A stretch of DNA of 20,286 nt from Treponema sp. (lineage in GTDB: Bacteria > Spirochaetota > Spirochaetia > Treponematales > Breznakiellaceae), in NCBI GenBank assembly GCA_031266635.1, contig JAISAN010000139.1, positions 1 to 20,286 on the forward strand. Direction: 5' to 3'. Shown here piece after piece: positions 6,496 to 15,105 of this stretch (position 1 is the stretch's first letter; every line of letters starts with the position of its first letter). Both the position numbers and the translations under genes were made by a program. The notes under the pieces are model-generated. The model saw only the letters and a list, made by a program, of their open reading frames with translations, was not told the origin of the DNA and did not search any database.

Positions 6496-6971
6496 AAAAC
6501 CGCTCCTTCGTTTTCTTTTTGAAAGTCCGCTTTCATTTTTGTCCGAAAATCCACAAGCTTTTTACGCAGTTCCGGGTATTTCAGCGCGAGAATTTGACAG
6601 GCCAGGTAGGCGGCGTTGGCTCCGTTGTCGATTCCCACCGCGGCCACGGGGATTGGCCGGGGCATCTGCACGATGGACAAAAGCGCGTCCAGCCCGCCGA
6701 GCCCCCCGGAGGCGACAGGCACGCCGATAACGGGAATCAGGGTCCGGCTGGCAATCACCCCCGGCAGGTGCGCCGCCAGCCCCGCCCCGGCAATAATCAC
6801 CTCGGTTCCCGCGGCCTCCAGGGTCTGCAGGGTTTCCTCCAGCAGTTCCGGCACCCGGTGGGCGGACAAAATGTGGGACGTATAGGAAACGCCGAAATCC
6901 GCCAGCACCCCGGCGGCCTTTTTCATAAGCGGCGCGTCCGATTTTGAACCGTAGATAATGGCGGCCTTCAT
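6492..6971 (-). CDS. purE: N5-carboxyaminoimidazole ribonucleotide mutase (PurE, class I type)
   Basis: PurE shifts the carboxyl group of N5-CAIR to make CAIR. I chose the ATG at 6971 (159 residues, MKAAIIYGSKSD...) because GGGAGG lies seven bases before it and the family begins there; an upstream TTG at 7007 would add twelve unconserved residues. Motifs are YGSKSD near the start, the SAHRVPE active-site loop, GAGLAAHLPGV, PVIGVPV and GGLDALLSIVQMP followed by GIDNGANAA. These are class I (mutase) features, which implies a PurK partner elsewhere; the Treponema denticola PurE studied as a class II AIR carboxylase looks different. It is the first purine gene, 112 bases after lhr. Confidence 0.93.
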   Translation of the reverse strand: MKAAIIYGSKSDAPLMKKAAGVLADFGVSYTSHILSAHRVPELLEETLQTLEAAGTEVIIAGAGLAAHLPGVIASRTLIPVIGVPVASGGLGGLDALLSIVQMPRPIPVAAVGIDNGANAAYLACQILALKYPELRKKLVDFRTKMKADFQKENEGAVL

Positions 6972-6997
6972 GCCCTGCCCTCCCGGTGGTAGATGAG

Positions 6998-7013
6998 CCG
7001 GTTTCAAAACCGG
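6998..7013. promoter_or_regulatory. Palindrome upstream of purE
   Basis: CCGGTTT and AAACCGG are perfect seven-base arms around CA, 27-42 bases before the purE start and in the lhr-purE spacer. A second AAACC-type half site follows at 7021-7026. With no T-run in the minus direction it is a poor terminator, so an operator or leader hairpin is more likely. No purine riboswitch fold is apparent. Confidence 0.4.
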
Positions 7014-7083
7014 TCATTTTGAAACCGCCCCGGATGTCAAAAATTTAGCATTTTCGGGAGGGGGTGGACAAGTAGCCGGTTCT

Positions 7084-10000
7084 TTACCACAGGTAGAGTT
7101 TTCCCTGGTCGCTGATGAAACCGGCGGAGGTGAAGGCCGCAGCGTATCTGCTTTGGGCGGCGGGTTTGCCGTTGATTTTTTCGATGACCAGTTTTTTTTC
7201 GGGGTGAACCGTCCGGCGGCGCGGTATGCCGGAGAAGGCGGCGAGTTCCTCCAGGGCGGGATCATCCGGGGGGATAAAGACCGCCAGATCCTTCCCGCCC
7301 CGGCCGGAAACCGCGATAAGCTCCTGCCCCCGGAAGCAGAGCCGGGATGCGGCGGTCCGGGCGGGGAAGCGGGGGTCAAGGCCGTCGATGTTCAGCCCCG
7401 CGGGGCTGGCGGGGTCCGCGGCGTTCATCCAGTAAAGCCCCCCGAATTTTTCCGCCTCCTCAAGTTCGGTGATGATCCGGGGGGAGGCGAATTGCAGTGA
7501 ATTAATGCCAGAAAAGAAACGGCCCGCCGCCAGTTCTCCGGCCAGTTCCATTCTCCGCATACAGGGAAGCAGCCGGGACCAGGAAAGGGGGTTGTTTTCC
7601 GCCGTGAAAAGGGCTTCCCGTTCCAGCAGAGGCCGGCAGAGGACGCCCCAGCGTTCAAGGAGCAGCCGGACCCGGTCCCGGTTCAGTTCTTCATCATCCA
7701 GCAGATCCGGGGGGCCTTCATAATCGGGGACGATGGAAAACCATGTTCCCCCCACCGGCGCGCCGGTCCGCCATTTTTCCCGGAGGGCCCGGGGAATATG
7801 CCGGCGAATCCGGCCATACCCCCGGGGAACCGGCTCTTCCCGCGCGTTAATGTCCTGAGTCCGGGCTGTTTCACGGTACGCGAATCCCCCCTCAATGCCC
7901 CGGCGGACCGGCTCCCAGGAATCGGCGGAAAGGCGGGCCTGCCAGACTTCCCGCCAGAGAATTTCCGCGCAGGCCCCGTTGTCCACGCCGGGGCTCGCTG
8001 CGCCCAGAGCTTCTTTTATCGCCCAAAAATCCCGGGGCCGGTCAAAGAAACCGGCCTCCAGGCCCGGCGGCCCCTCCCCGCGATCTTCCGGCAAAACCAG
8101 TTCCGTGTCTTCGGGACTGCAAAAACCACCCCGCTCCCTGCCCCGGCCGTACCACAGAAGTTTCCCGTCCCGGATTTCCCGGTCGAGAATTTCAGGGCCG
8201 TAACCGGGGCTGCGGGCGGGGAAAAATTCGGTTTCCCAGAGTTTCACCGGGGCGGTGAAGCAGGCGAGAACCTTCCAGGGCGCGGCGTTTCCTCCGGCGG
8301 GCCCGGTTCCGGCCAGACCCTGACGCAGGGCGAGGAAGGGAACCAGCAGGGCCGCCGGCCGTTCTTTAACCGCCGGCCGGTGTTTTTTACGGGCCAGCCT
8401 GAGCAGGAGGTCCAGGTTTTCCCGGTCACAGAATAAATTGTCTCCGCCGTGGATCGGGCCGCCGGGGCCGTCCGTTCCTTCGAGCTGAACGCCGCCAACA
8501 ACTTCTTCCGCTTCGATAAGGGCATCCGCCGCGTCCCCGGCTTCCGCTTCCGTAACCCCGAACACTTCGCGGATCCGGGAAAGGGAGATGGGGCCTTCGT
8601 ACCGGAGCCAGGGCCCCAGAAAGTTCAGCGTTTCCCGTTCCCAGTCTTCGTGCCAGTCCCGGTGAACCATGACGGGCAGCGCCGGTTTTCTGTTTTCCGG
8701 GGGAAGCCCCCGGGCGGCCGGTTTCCCGAGGGGGCCGATCCGGTTCCCCAGACCGGGGTCTTCCGCAAGCTTTTGCCGGAGCGTTTCCGGCAGGGCCTTG
8801 ACCAGTATTTCCCATTCGTCCAGGGGGATGGCGATCCGTTCCTTCACCCATTCGGCCAGAGCCGTCTCGTCCTCCGGTGCCCAGCCGGGAATCTCCCGCC
8901 GGAGCCGGGAACGGAAGTTCTCAACCAGGGCGGGGGAAAGTTTTGGCCGCCGCCCCGCTTCTCCCAGAGCTTCCTCGATAACCCGGTCGGAAAGGGAGCG
9001 GGAACTGTTCCGCAGATCCGGGCGTTCATCGTATTCGTACATGAGGACGTTTGTTTCCTGACGGACCAGATCCCGGGAGAAGGGGCTGGGCGTATGGGTG
9101 CGGAAAAAAGACAGGGCCACAGCGCCGTCCCGGAGACGGCCGGCCAGTTCCCGGAAACCCGCCATGTCAAAGGTGTCCCGGAGGCAGGTCCGCCAGGCTT
9201 CGGCGCTGACCGGAAATTCTTCTTCCCCTGCCGCCGCGTCAAAGAGCCGTTTGGCCCGCTGGCGCATGATCCACAGGGGGGTCCGTTTTCCGAAGCCCGC
9301 CCGGGGAAGGAGGAGGCTCCGTTCCGCCGCTTCCCGGAAACTGGCGCCGAAAATTCCTGAAGATTCCAGCCGTTTCCTGAAAAGCCGTTCCCCCCGGCAG
9401 ATGCCGCCGCCGCCGTCCTCATCCAGCGCCAGAAGGCTCTCCCGGATCAGGGTTTCCGGGACGGTTTCGGCAAACCGGGGTATCAGGAGCAGGATGCCGT
9501 TATCATCACTGTATGCCTCCGCCCGGAGGCGGAGTTTTTCCTCGATATATTGCGCAAGGGCAAGACCCAGGGGATAATTCACCGCCCCGCCCCGGAAGCT
9601 GTGAATGACGGCGGAATAAAAATCGCCCCTGCTTTCCCCGGAATCGATGATCTCCGCCGTTATGAGCCCGCTGCCCGCCAGCGGAACCGCTCCCTGGGCC
9701 CGCTTTTGGGAATCGAGAAATTCGTTCAGGGCCGACTGCCAGCTCTGATCGCCGGGAGTCTTCTCCGGCGGCGCCGGGTCAAGGGGCGGGCAGAGTTCCT
9801 CCCCGGCCTTATAACGGTCGAGGATGGCAAGGAGCCGCCGCGCCAGTACGGGACTGCGAAACATGGCATCGGCTTTCCAGAAGGGAATGTAGTTCACCGG
9901 CTTTTCCAGCGGGGCGGCCTCTACCGCCTCGGGCCCGATGGAGAGAATCCGCCAGCCCCGGCTTCCAAAGTCAAAACAGTCCCCGATCCGCCGTTCCCAG

Positions 10001-11730
10001 ACAAATTCCTCGTCCAGTTCGCCGATTTTGGTCCCGTCGGAAAGCCGCAGGGAATAAAGCCCCCGGCTGGCGATGACCCCGCCCGACGAGTAGAGAATTT
10101 GAAGGGTTCCCGGCGCGGCTTCAATTTCCCCGGTCTGCCGGTCCAGATACAAACGGGGCTTCAGTTCCCGGAACCGCTTCCAGGTTCCGGGCCCCGCTGT
10201 TTTTTCCCGGCCCTTATCGCCGGTAGAACTAACGCTTGCCGCGTTACCATCGGGAGAACTAACGCCGGCAGCGTTACCGATGGCAGCGTTACCGCCGCTT
10301 CCGTATCCGGCCAGCATATTGATACAGGAATCGAAGGAAAAACGGCTGAGGCCCCGGAACACATAAAAGCCCCGCAGGAGTTCGTAAAGTTCGTCCGCAG
10401 TCCGCTTTTTTTCCACACAGAGGGCGAGGATGATCTGGGCCAATACATCCAGGGGATCTTGTACCGGCCGGGTTTCTTCGATATCCCGCGCGTCCACCGC
10501 TTCCCCGAGGGCCGCGGCGAGAAGCAGGTCCATTCCGTGAAACGGGAAAAGCCGCCCCCGGCTGATCCGCCCCACTCCGTGGCCCGAACGGCCGATCCGC
10601 TGGAGGGCCTGGGATACGGAGCCGGGGCTCCCCGCGAGGATCACCTCGTCCACGCTGCCGATGTCGATCCCCAGTTCCAGCGAAGCGGTGGCCACCACAC
10701 AGGGCAGAGTTCCGTCCGCCAGACGCTGTTCCACCGCCCGGCGCAGTTCTTTTGAGAGGGAGCCGTGATGGGTATAGGCGACGATTTTTTCCGCCCGCTG
10801 GTTCAGAAGGAAACAGAGCCGTTCCGCCCGCCGCCGGGAATCGGTAAAAACCAGCGTGGTATGGTTCACCCTTATGAGTTCCAGTATCCGGTCCACCAGA
10901 AGCCCGTAGCGCTTTCCGTACCCCGCAGCGGCAAAGCCGGGAATATTACCGGAGCCGGGATCGGTTTCACCGGCGGAGATGCCGGCGGCGGGATCATCCG
11001 GCAGGGGGCCGGGAAAGTCAACCAGCAGTTCTATGTTCTTTTCCGCCTGAGGGGCGGCGATACGGACCCTGCGGTTCAGGCCCCCCACAAATTCCGCCGC
11101 CGCCTCCGGGGGCCGTATGGTGGCGGAGAGGCTGATCCGCTGAAACTCTCCGGCAATCAGGGAAAGCCGGTCGATCTGGCAGGAAAGAAAACTCCCCCGC
11201 TTGTTTCCCAGAACGGCGTGAATCTCGTCGAGGATCAGGTATCGCACCGTGGAGAGGGCCAGCCTGCCCCGGGGGTTGAGCAGGAGAATCGCCAGGCTTT
11301 CCGGGGTCAGGGCGAGGATGGAAGGGGGATGAAGCAGAAACCGCCGCCGCTCCGCCTGGGGGGTGTCCCCGGAACGGGTCTCCACCCGGATCGCCGGAAA
11401 AGGCAGGCCGGCCTTTTCAAATTCAGCGGCGACGGCCGCCAGGGGTTCCCGCAGGTTCCGCCGGATATCCTCGTTCAGCGCCTTGAGGGGCGATACATAC
11501 AGAACCGAAAGTTTGTCCGCGGGGTAGGTCCCTTCGGCAAAACGGGAAAGGCAGGCCAGAAAAGCGGTAAGGGTTTTCCCGCTCCCCGTAGGCGCCAGGG
11601 CCAGCACATGGTCCCCCGCCTCGATCAGGGGCCAGGCTTCCGCCTGCACCGCCGTGGGCTTCCCGTAGGTTTTGCTAAACCAGGAGCGGATCAGGGGATG
11701 AAAAGAAGACGGCAGATCGTCCCGGGTCAT
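7084..11730 (-). CDS. lhr: Lhr-family superfamily 2 DNA helicase
   Basis: A 1548-residue protein, the length of full-size Lhr (E. coli about 1538). Lhr enzymes are ATP-driven 3'-5' helicases that unwind RNA-DNA hybrids and act in DNA repair. RecA domain 1 shows Q motif KPTAVQA (24-30), Walker A APTGSGKT (46-53), PLKAL (81-85), TPES (142-145), DEIH (168-171) and SAT (202-204). Domain 2 shows VFTDSRRRAERL near 294 and QRIGRSGHG (377-385). Winged-helix and Lhr core regions follow (for example SRGWRILSIG), and the large C-terminal extension typical of long Lhr begins past about 860. Residues 477-513 are a low-complexity insert built on a ten-residue repeat. AGGA lies nine bases before the ATG. 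The gene sits between glmS (58 bases) and purE and may be co-transcribed with them; no functional link is apparent. Confidence 0.93.
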   Translation of the reverse strand: MTRDDLPSSFHPLIRSWFSKTYGKPTAVQAEAWPLIEAGDHVLALAPTGSGKTLTAFLACLSRFAEGTYPADKLSVLYVSPLKALNEDIRRNLREPLAAVAAEFEKAGLPFPAIRVETRSGDTPQAERRRFLLHPPSILALTPESLAILLLNPRGRLALSTVRYLILDEIHAVLGNKRGSFLSCQIDRLSLIAGEFQRISLSATIRPPEAAAEFVGGLNRRVRIAAPQAEKNIELLVDFPGPLPDDPAAGISAGETDPGSGNIPGFAAAGYGKRYGLLVDRILELIRVNHTTLVFTDSRRRAERLCFLLNQRAEKIVAYTHHGSLSKELRRAVEQRLADGTLPCVVATASLELGIDIGSVDEVILAGSPGSVSQALQRIGRSGHGVGRISRGRLFPFHGMDLLLAAALGEAVDARDIEETRPVQDPLDVLAQIILALCVEKKRTADELYELLRGFYVFRGLSRFSFDSCINMLAGYGSGGNAAIGNAAGVSSPDGNAASVSSTGDKGREKTAGPGTWKRFRELKPRLYLDRQTGEIEAAPGTLQILYSSGGVIASRGLYSLRLSDGTKIGELDEEFVWERRIGDCFDFGSRGWRILSIGPEAVEAAPLEKPVNYIPFWKADAMFRSPVLARRLLAILDRYKAGEELCPPLDPAPPEKTPGDQSWQSALNEFLDSQKRAQGAVPLAGSGLITAEIIDSGESRGDFYSAVIHSFRGGAVNYPLGLALAQYIEEKLRLRAEAYSDDNGILLLIPRFAETVPETLIRESLLALDEDGGGGICRGERLFRKRLESSGIFGASFREAAERSLLLPRAGFGKRTPLWIMRQRAKRLFDAAAGEEEFPVSAEAWRTCLRDTFDMAGFRELAGRLRDGAVALSFFRTHTPSPFSRDLVRQETNVLMYEYDERPDLRNSSRSLSDRVIEEALGEAGRRPKLSPALVENFRSRLRREIPGWAPEDETALAEWVKERIAIPLDEWEILVKALPETLRQKLAEDPGLGNRIGPLGKPAARGLPPENRKPALPVMVHRDWHEDWERETLNFLGPWLRYEGPISLSRIREVFGVTEAEAGDAADALIEAEEVVGGVQLEGTDGPGGPIHGGDNLFCDRENLDLLLRLARKKHRPAVKERPAALLVPFLALRQGLAGTGPAGGNAAPWKVLACFTAPVKLWETEFFPARSPGYGPEILDREIRDGKLLWYGRGRERGGFCSPEDTELVLPEDRGEGPPGLEAGFFDRPRDFWAIKEALGAASPGVDNGACAEILWREVWQARLSADSWEPVRRGIEGGFAYRETARTQDINAREEPVPRGYGRIRRHIPRALREKWRTGAPVGGTWFSIVPDYEGPPDLLDDEELNRDRVRLLLERWGVLCRPLLEREALFTAENNPLSWSRLLPCMRRMELAGELAAGRFFSGINSLQFASPRIITELEEAEKFGGLYWMNAADPASPAGLNIDGLDPRFPARTAASRLCFRGQELIAVSGRGGKDLAVFIPPDDPALEELAAFSGIPRRRTVHPEKKLVIEKINGKPAAQSRYAAAFTSAGFISDQGKLYLW
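10225..10296 (-). repeat. 30-base in-frame tandem repeat inside lhr
   Basis: Two adjacent 30-base units start at 10225 and 10255 on the forward strand with AGAACTAACGC, and a partial third (AGCGTTACC) follows at 10285. On the coding strand they give ten-residue units of the form GNAA-(G/S)-VSS-(P/T)-(D/G). The unit length is a multiple of three, so copy-number change keeps the frame. It lies in a predicted linker between lhr domains. Confidence 0.75.
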
Positions 11731-11751
11731 ATTTCACTATCCTGCGGAAAT

Positions 11752-11777
11752 GAGTATTAGCCCCAACCACGAATGAA
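11752..11777 (+). repeat. Short dispersed repeat, copy 3
   Basis: GAGTATTAGCCCC followed by AACCACGAATGAA, in the 58-base spacer between lhr and glmS. It shares the TATTAG-CCC core and CGAATGAA end with the other copies. A C-rich run follows but there is no clear hairpin. Confidence 0.45.
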
Positions 11778-11788
11778 TTCCCCCTCCC

Positions 11789-13636
11789 CTACTCCACCGT
11801 CACCGATTTCGCCAGGTTCCGGGGCTTGTCGGGGTCCAGGCCCCGGAGGACCGAACAGTAATAGGCGTAAAGCTGGGAGGGGATCACCGACAGCATGGGA
11901 GAGAGGCTGTCCAGGGTCCGGGGAATCCGGAAAATCTCATCGGCGGTTTCGTTGAAATAATCCGTGTCTTCCCAGGTAATAACCACGGCGCTGGCTCCCC
12001 GGGCCTTCACTTCTTTGATGTTGGAATCCATTTTGTCGAACAGGGATTCCTGGGTACAGATGGCCGTTACCAGGGTGGATGTATCCACCAGCGCAATGGG
12101 GCCGTGTTTGAGTTCCCCGGCGGCGAAGGCCTCCGAATGGGTGTAGCTTATCTCCTTAAGTTTCAGGGCGCTTTCAAGGCTGACCGCGTAGTCAAACAGG
12201 CGGCCCATAAAAAAGGCTTTACTTTTGTTGAACTGGAGGGACGCGAAACGCTGGATATTTTCCCGGTTTGCCAGAACCAATTCGGCCTGGGCGGGAATTT
12301 TTTCCAGGGCCGTTATGGCGGCGGCCAGTTCCTCCGGCTTGATTGTTTTGCGGAGCAGGCCGAACTGGAGGGCGATGAGGTAGAGACACATAAGCTGGGT
12401 GGTAAAGGCCTTGGTGGACGCCACAGCGATCTCCGGGCCCGCCCAGGTGTACATCACCAGGTCCGCTTCCCGGGCCAGGGTGGAGCCTACCACGTTAGTA
12501 ATGGCGATGATCCGGCCGCCGTTTTTCCGGGCCAGCCGCATGGCCGCCAGCGTGTCGGCGGTTTCCCCCGACTGGCTGATGATGATGAAAATGTCATGGG
12601 GATCCAGGAGGGGGTTCCGGTAGCGGAACTCGGAAGCCACGTCTACCGCCACGGGGATCCGGGCGAAATGCTCGAAGGCGTATTTCCCGATAACCCCCGC
12701 ATGCCAGGCGGTTCCGCAGGCGGTGATCACCACCCGCCGGGCCTCCGCCCAGGATGCGTCAAAACCAATCTCCTCCAGGTTGATGCTCCGGCTTCCATCC
12801 GCCCCGGTTTTAATCCGGGCCCGGAAGGTATCGGTCAGGGCTTTAGGCTGTTCATGGATTTCCTTGAGCATAAAGTGTTCAAAACCGCTCTTTTCCGCGG
12901 CCGCGGCGTCCCAGTCCACATGGTATTTTTCCTTCTGGCGGGCCTCTCCGTCCTCGTCGTAAAAATCAATATGATCCCGGTGTAAAACGGCGATCTCCCG
13001 GTCATCCAGATAATACACGTCCCTGGTATGTTCCAGCAGGGCGGGAACATCCGAGGCAATCAGGGTTTCCCCCCTGCCGGCCCCCACCACCAGGGGGCTT
13101 TCCTTTCTGACCGCGATGATCCGGTCCGGCTCCGCTTCGCAGATAATCCCCAGTGCGTAAGAACCCTCCAGTTTTTTGAGGGTTTCAATCACCGCCCGCA
13201 GAAGATCTCCCCGGTAATAAAAATTGATCAGGTGGGCCGCCACTTCCGTATCGGTGTCGCTGCGGAATTTGACGCCCTGTTCCTTCAGCCAGGACCGGAG
13301 CCGGGCGTGGTTTTCGATGATGCCGTTATGCACCACGGCGATTTTGCCGGATACATCGGTGTGGGGATGGGAATTGATGTCCGAAGGTTCCCCGTGGGTT
13401 GCCCAGCGGGTATGGCCGATCCCCATAGTCCCGGCCAGAATACCGTCTGCCAAATCCGGGGCCGCCTTTTCTTCCAGCTTTTTCAGGGCCCCCTTGGACT
13501 TGCGGATTATCAGGCCCGCCTTCCCCCATACCGCGATCCCCGCCGAATCGTACCCCCGGTACTCCAGCCTTTGGAGCCCCCGAAGCAGGATAGGCGCCGC
13601 CTCTTCGTTGCCGATGTATCCGACTATGCCGCACAT
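11789..13636 (-). CDS. glmS: Glucosamine-fructose-6-phosphate aminotransferase (isomerizing)
   Basis: GlmS makes glucosamine-6-phosphate from fructose-6-phosphate and glutamine, the entry to peptidoglycan and lipopolysaccharide amino sugars. The 615 residues are full length. The N-terminal glutaminase begins MCGIVGYIG, with C2 as nucleophile, and includes YRGYDSAG and GHTRWATHG. Two SIS sugar-phosphate domains follow: the first has TACGTAWHAG and SQSGETADT, the second has FMGRLFDYAVSLESALKLKE and AGELKHGPIAL. The C-terminus PRNLAKSVTVE is the conserved tail with the substrate lysine. The start is five bases after the cupin stop and has only a weak ribosome site (TGGTAA), so translation probably depends on coupling to the cupin gene. 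No glmS ribozyme is expected in so short a spacer and none is seen. Confidence 0.97.
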   Translation of the reverse strand: MCGIVGYIGNEEAAPILLRGLQRLEYRGYDSAGIAVWGKAGLIIRKSKGALKKLEEKAAPDLADGILAGTMGIGHTRWATHGEPSDINSHPHTDVSGKIAVVHNGIIENHARLRSWLKEQGVKFRSDTDTEVAAHLINFYYRGDLLRAVIETLKKLEGSYALGIICEAEPDRIIAVRKESPLVVGAGRGETLIASDVPALLEHTRDVYYLDDREIAVLHRDHIDFYDEDGEARQKEKYHVDWDAAAAEKSGFEHFMLKEIHEQPKALTDTFRARIKTGADGSRSINLEEIGFDASWAEARRVVITACGTAWHAGVIGKYAFEHFARIPVAVDVASEFRYRNPLLDPHDIFIIISQSGETADTLAAMRLARKNGGRIIAITNVVGSTLAREADLVMYTWAGPEIAVASTKAFTTQLMCLYLIALQFGLLRKTIKPEELAAAITALEKIPAQAELVLANRENIQRFASLQFNKSKAFFMGRLFDYAVSLESALKLKEISYTHSEAFAAGELKHGPIALVDTSTLVTAICTQESLFDKMDSNIKEVKARGASAVVITWEDTDYFNETADEIFRIPRTLDSLSPMLSVIPSQLYAYYCSVLRGLDPDKPRNLAKSVTVE

Positions 13637-13641
13637 ATCTG

Positions 13642-13986
13642 TTAGTACGTTACCACGGCGGCGTGAAATACCAGGGGCACGGAGCCGGTATTTTTGATGC
13701 TGTGGAACGCGCCGTTCCCGGTGATCATCGCGTCCCCGGCGGTAACCGGAATATCCCTGCCGCTGTCGTTCACCACGCCGCTGCCGGAAAGAATGAGATA
13801 ATACTCCGTTTCCGAATCGTGTTTGTGGGGGCCGATAGACGCGCCGGGAGGCAGGGTCATTTCCGCCAGCATCCTGATGTTTTTTTCCTGTTCACAGTCC
13901 ACAAGGTAGGTAAGGGAAGTGGTTCCCTCGCCATCCCGCATTTTTTCTTTTTTTTCGCTCTTCATTTCGTTCCGGTGAATTACCAT
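13642..13986 (-). CDS. Small single-domain cupin protein
   Basis: A 114-residue cupin_2 protein. Motif 1 is complete: H54, H56 and E61 in GPHKHDSETEYYLILSG, followed by G68 at the canonical spacing. Motif 2 carries H95 in GNGAFHSIKN. These four residues form the usual metal site, so a metal is expected. Function is unknown: family members include sugar-phosphate isomerases, dioxygenases and ligand sensors. GGAGG lies six bases before the ATG, the strongest site in this operon, and the stop is five bases before glmS. That arrangement suggests a role near amino-sugar supply or control of glmS expression, but this is inference. No signal peptide; cytosolic. Confidence 0.85.
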   Translation of the reverse strand: MVIHRNEMKSEKKEKMRDGEGTTSLTYLVDCEQEKNIRMLAEMTLPPGASIGPHKHDSETEYYLILSGSGVVNDSGRDIPVTAGDAMITGNGAFHSIKNTGSVPLVFHAAVVTY

Positions 13987-14034
13987 ATCAGTCCTCCATA
14001 AAGACTAGATTAACGGTTCGTATCGTATCATACC

Positions 14035-15105
14035 ATGCTTCCGGGTAAGAATATAGATCATTTGCCCAAAAACATTGACAATGAATGTATGGATGAATTT
14101 CTGGCGCGCCTGTTTTTTGGCAACCCGGTAAAAGAGTGGCTTACCGCCCTTGCCTATATTTTGGGAGGACTGGCCGCGGGGAAGCTCCTGGCCCTCATTA
14201 TCGCGGGACTTGCCGGGAGGCGCCGCAAAAAAGAGGATCGGTCTGTGAACCCGTCTTTGGTGAATTCCATCCTCAAGCCCCTGACCGTGTTTTTTTTCCT
14301 CTGCGGCGCGGCGCTGGGCATACGGGACCTCCATTTCCCCGCAGCCGCCGGGCTTTGGATTGACCGGGCCCTGGATTCTCTGTTTATCGCCGTCATCGCC
14401 TGGGCGCTGGGGAGGATTGCGGACGCGGCGATCCTCCGGTATATGCCCCGGCTGGGCCGTCCGGGGAAACATGAACCCCGTCTACAGCCCCTGCTCCGTA
14501 AACTGCTCAAAACCCTGACGGCGGTAATCGCCGCCGTCTTGATCCTCCGTACCCTGGGTTACAACATCAGCGCCCTGCTGGCAGGTCTTGGCATTGGGGG
14601 GGCCGCGGTGGCGCTGGCCTCCAAAGATACCCTCTCCAACATTTTCGGCTCCATCACGGTTTTTATGGACAAACCCTTCCGCATTAACGACCGGATCAAA
14701 ATCGGCGATTACGACGGTGTGGTAACCGAGATGGGGCTCAGAACTTCCCGGCTGCGGACGCTGGAAAACCGGATGGTTTCCGTTCCCAACAGCCTTTTTG
14801 CCTCTACTCCTATTGAAAACATCAGCGCCGCCCCGAATGTCAAAGTTACCCAGACCATCCGGTTCCGGGGGGACAATGGCAGCGAAAAAATCGCCCTGGG
14901 GATCGATATTCTCCGGGAGATAGGGGCCTCCGCGGAGGGGCTGGAAGGCGGTTCTGTGGCAGGGTTGACATCGACGGGGGGATTCATCTGTCAGGCGAGT
15001 TTCACCTATTTTATTTCCAAAAAGGCAGTTTATATGGATACGGTAAACCGGGTAAACCTGGAAATTCTCCGCCGTTTTGAAGAAGCGGGGATCCGGCTGG
15101 TATGA
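14035..15105 (+). CDS. MscS-family mechanosensitive ion channel
   Basis: A 356-residue inner-membrane channel that opens under membrane tension and releases solutes during osmotic downshock. Hydrophobic segments lie at about 36-60, 79-98, 108-135 and 160-178, followed by the glycine/alanine-rich pore helix GLGIGGAAVALASKDTLSNI (184-203). This leads into the beta domain signature FMDKPFRINDRIKIGDYDG (210-228) and VPNSLF (250-255). The extra N-terminal helices make it longer than E. coli MscS (286 residues). The start is uncertain: neither the ATG at 14035 nor the in-frame ATG at 14089 (M19) has a ribosome site, and conservation favours M19. The stop overlaps the next start (ATGA). Confidence 0.9.
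   Translation: MLPGKNIDHLPKNIDNECMDEFLARLFFGNPVKEWLTALAYILGGLAAGKLLALIIAGLAGRRRKKEDRSVNPSLVNSILKPLTVFFFLCGAALGIRDLHFPAAAGLWIDRALDSLFIAVIAWALGRIADAAILRYMPRLGRPGKHEPRLQPLLRKLLKTLTAVIAAVLILRTLGYNISALLAGLGIGGAAVALASKDTLSNIFGSITVFMDKPFRINDRIKIGDYDGVVTEMGLRTSRLRTLENRMVSVPNSLFASTPIENISAAPNVKVTQTIRFRGDNGSEKIALGIDILREIGASAEGLEGGSVAGLTSTGGFICQASFTYFISKKAVYMDTVNRVNLEILRRFEEAGIRLV

Noticed and set aside
6972..7007. Upstream TTG start for purE
   Set aside because: It would add twelve unconserved residues and runs through the leader palindrome; GGGAGG is correctly spaced for the ATG at 6971.
7035..7040. TTGACA -35 box for a purE promoter on the reverse strand
   Set aside because: No acceptable -10 hexamer lies 16-18 bases downstream (ATGACC is the best).
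13637..13641. glmS ribozyme or riboswitch before glmS
   Set aside because: Only five bases separate glmS from the upstream cupin gene, and the cupin leader is 48 bases, too short for the ribozyme.
14005..14472. 155-codon reverse frame within mscS
   Set aside because: Shadow of the mscS coding sequence with no ribosome site or recognisable domain.
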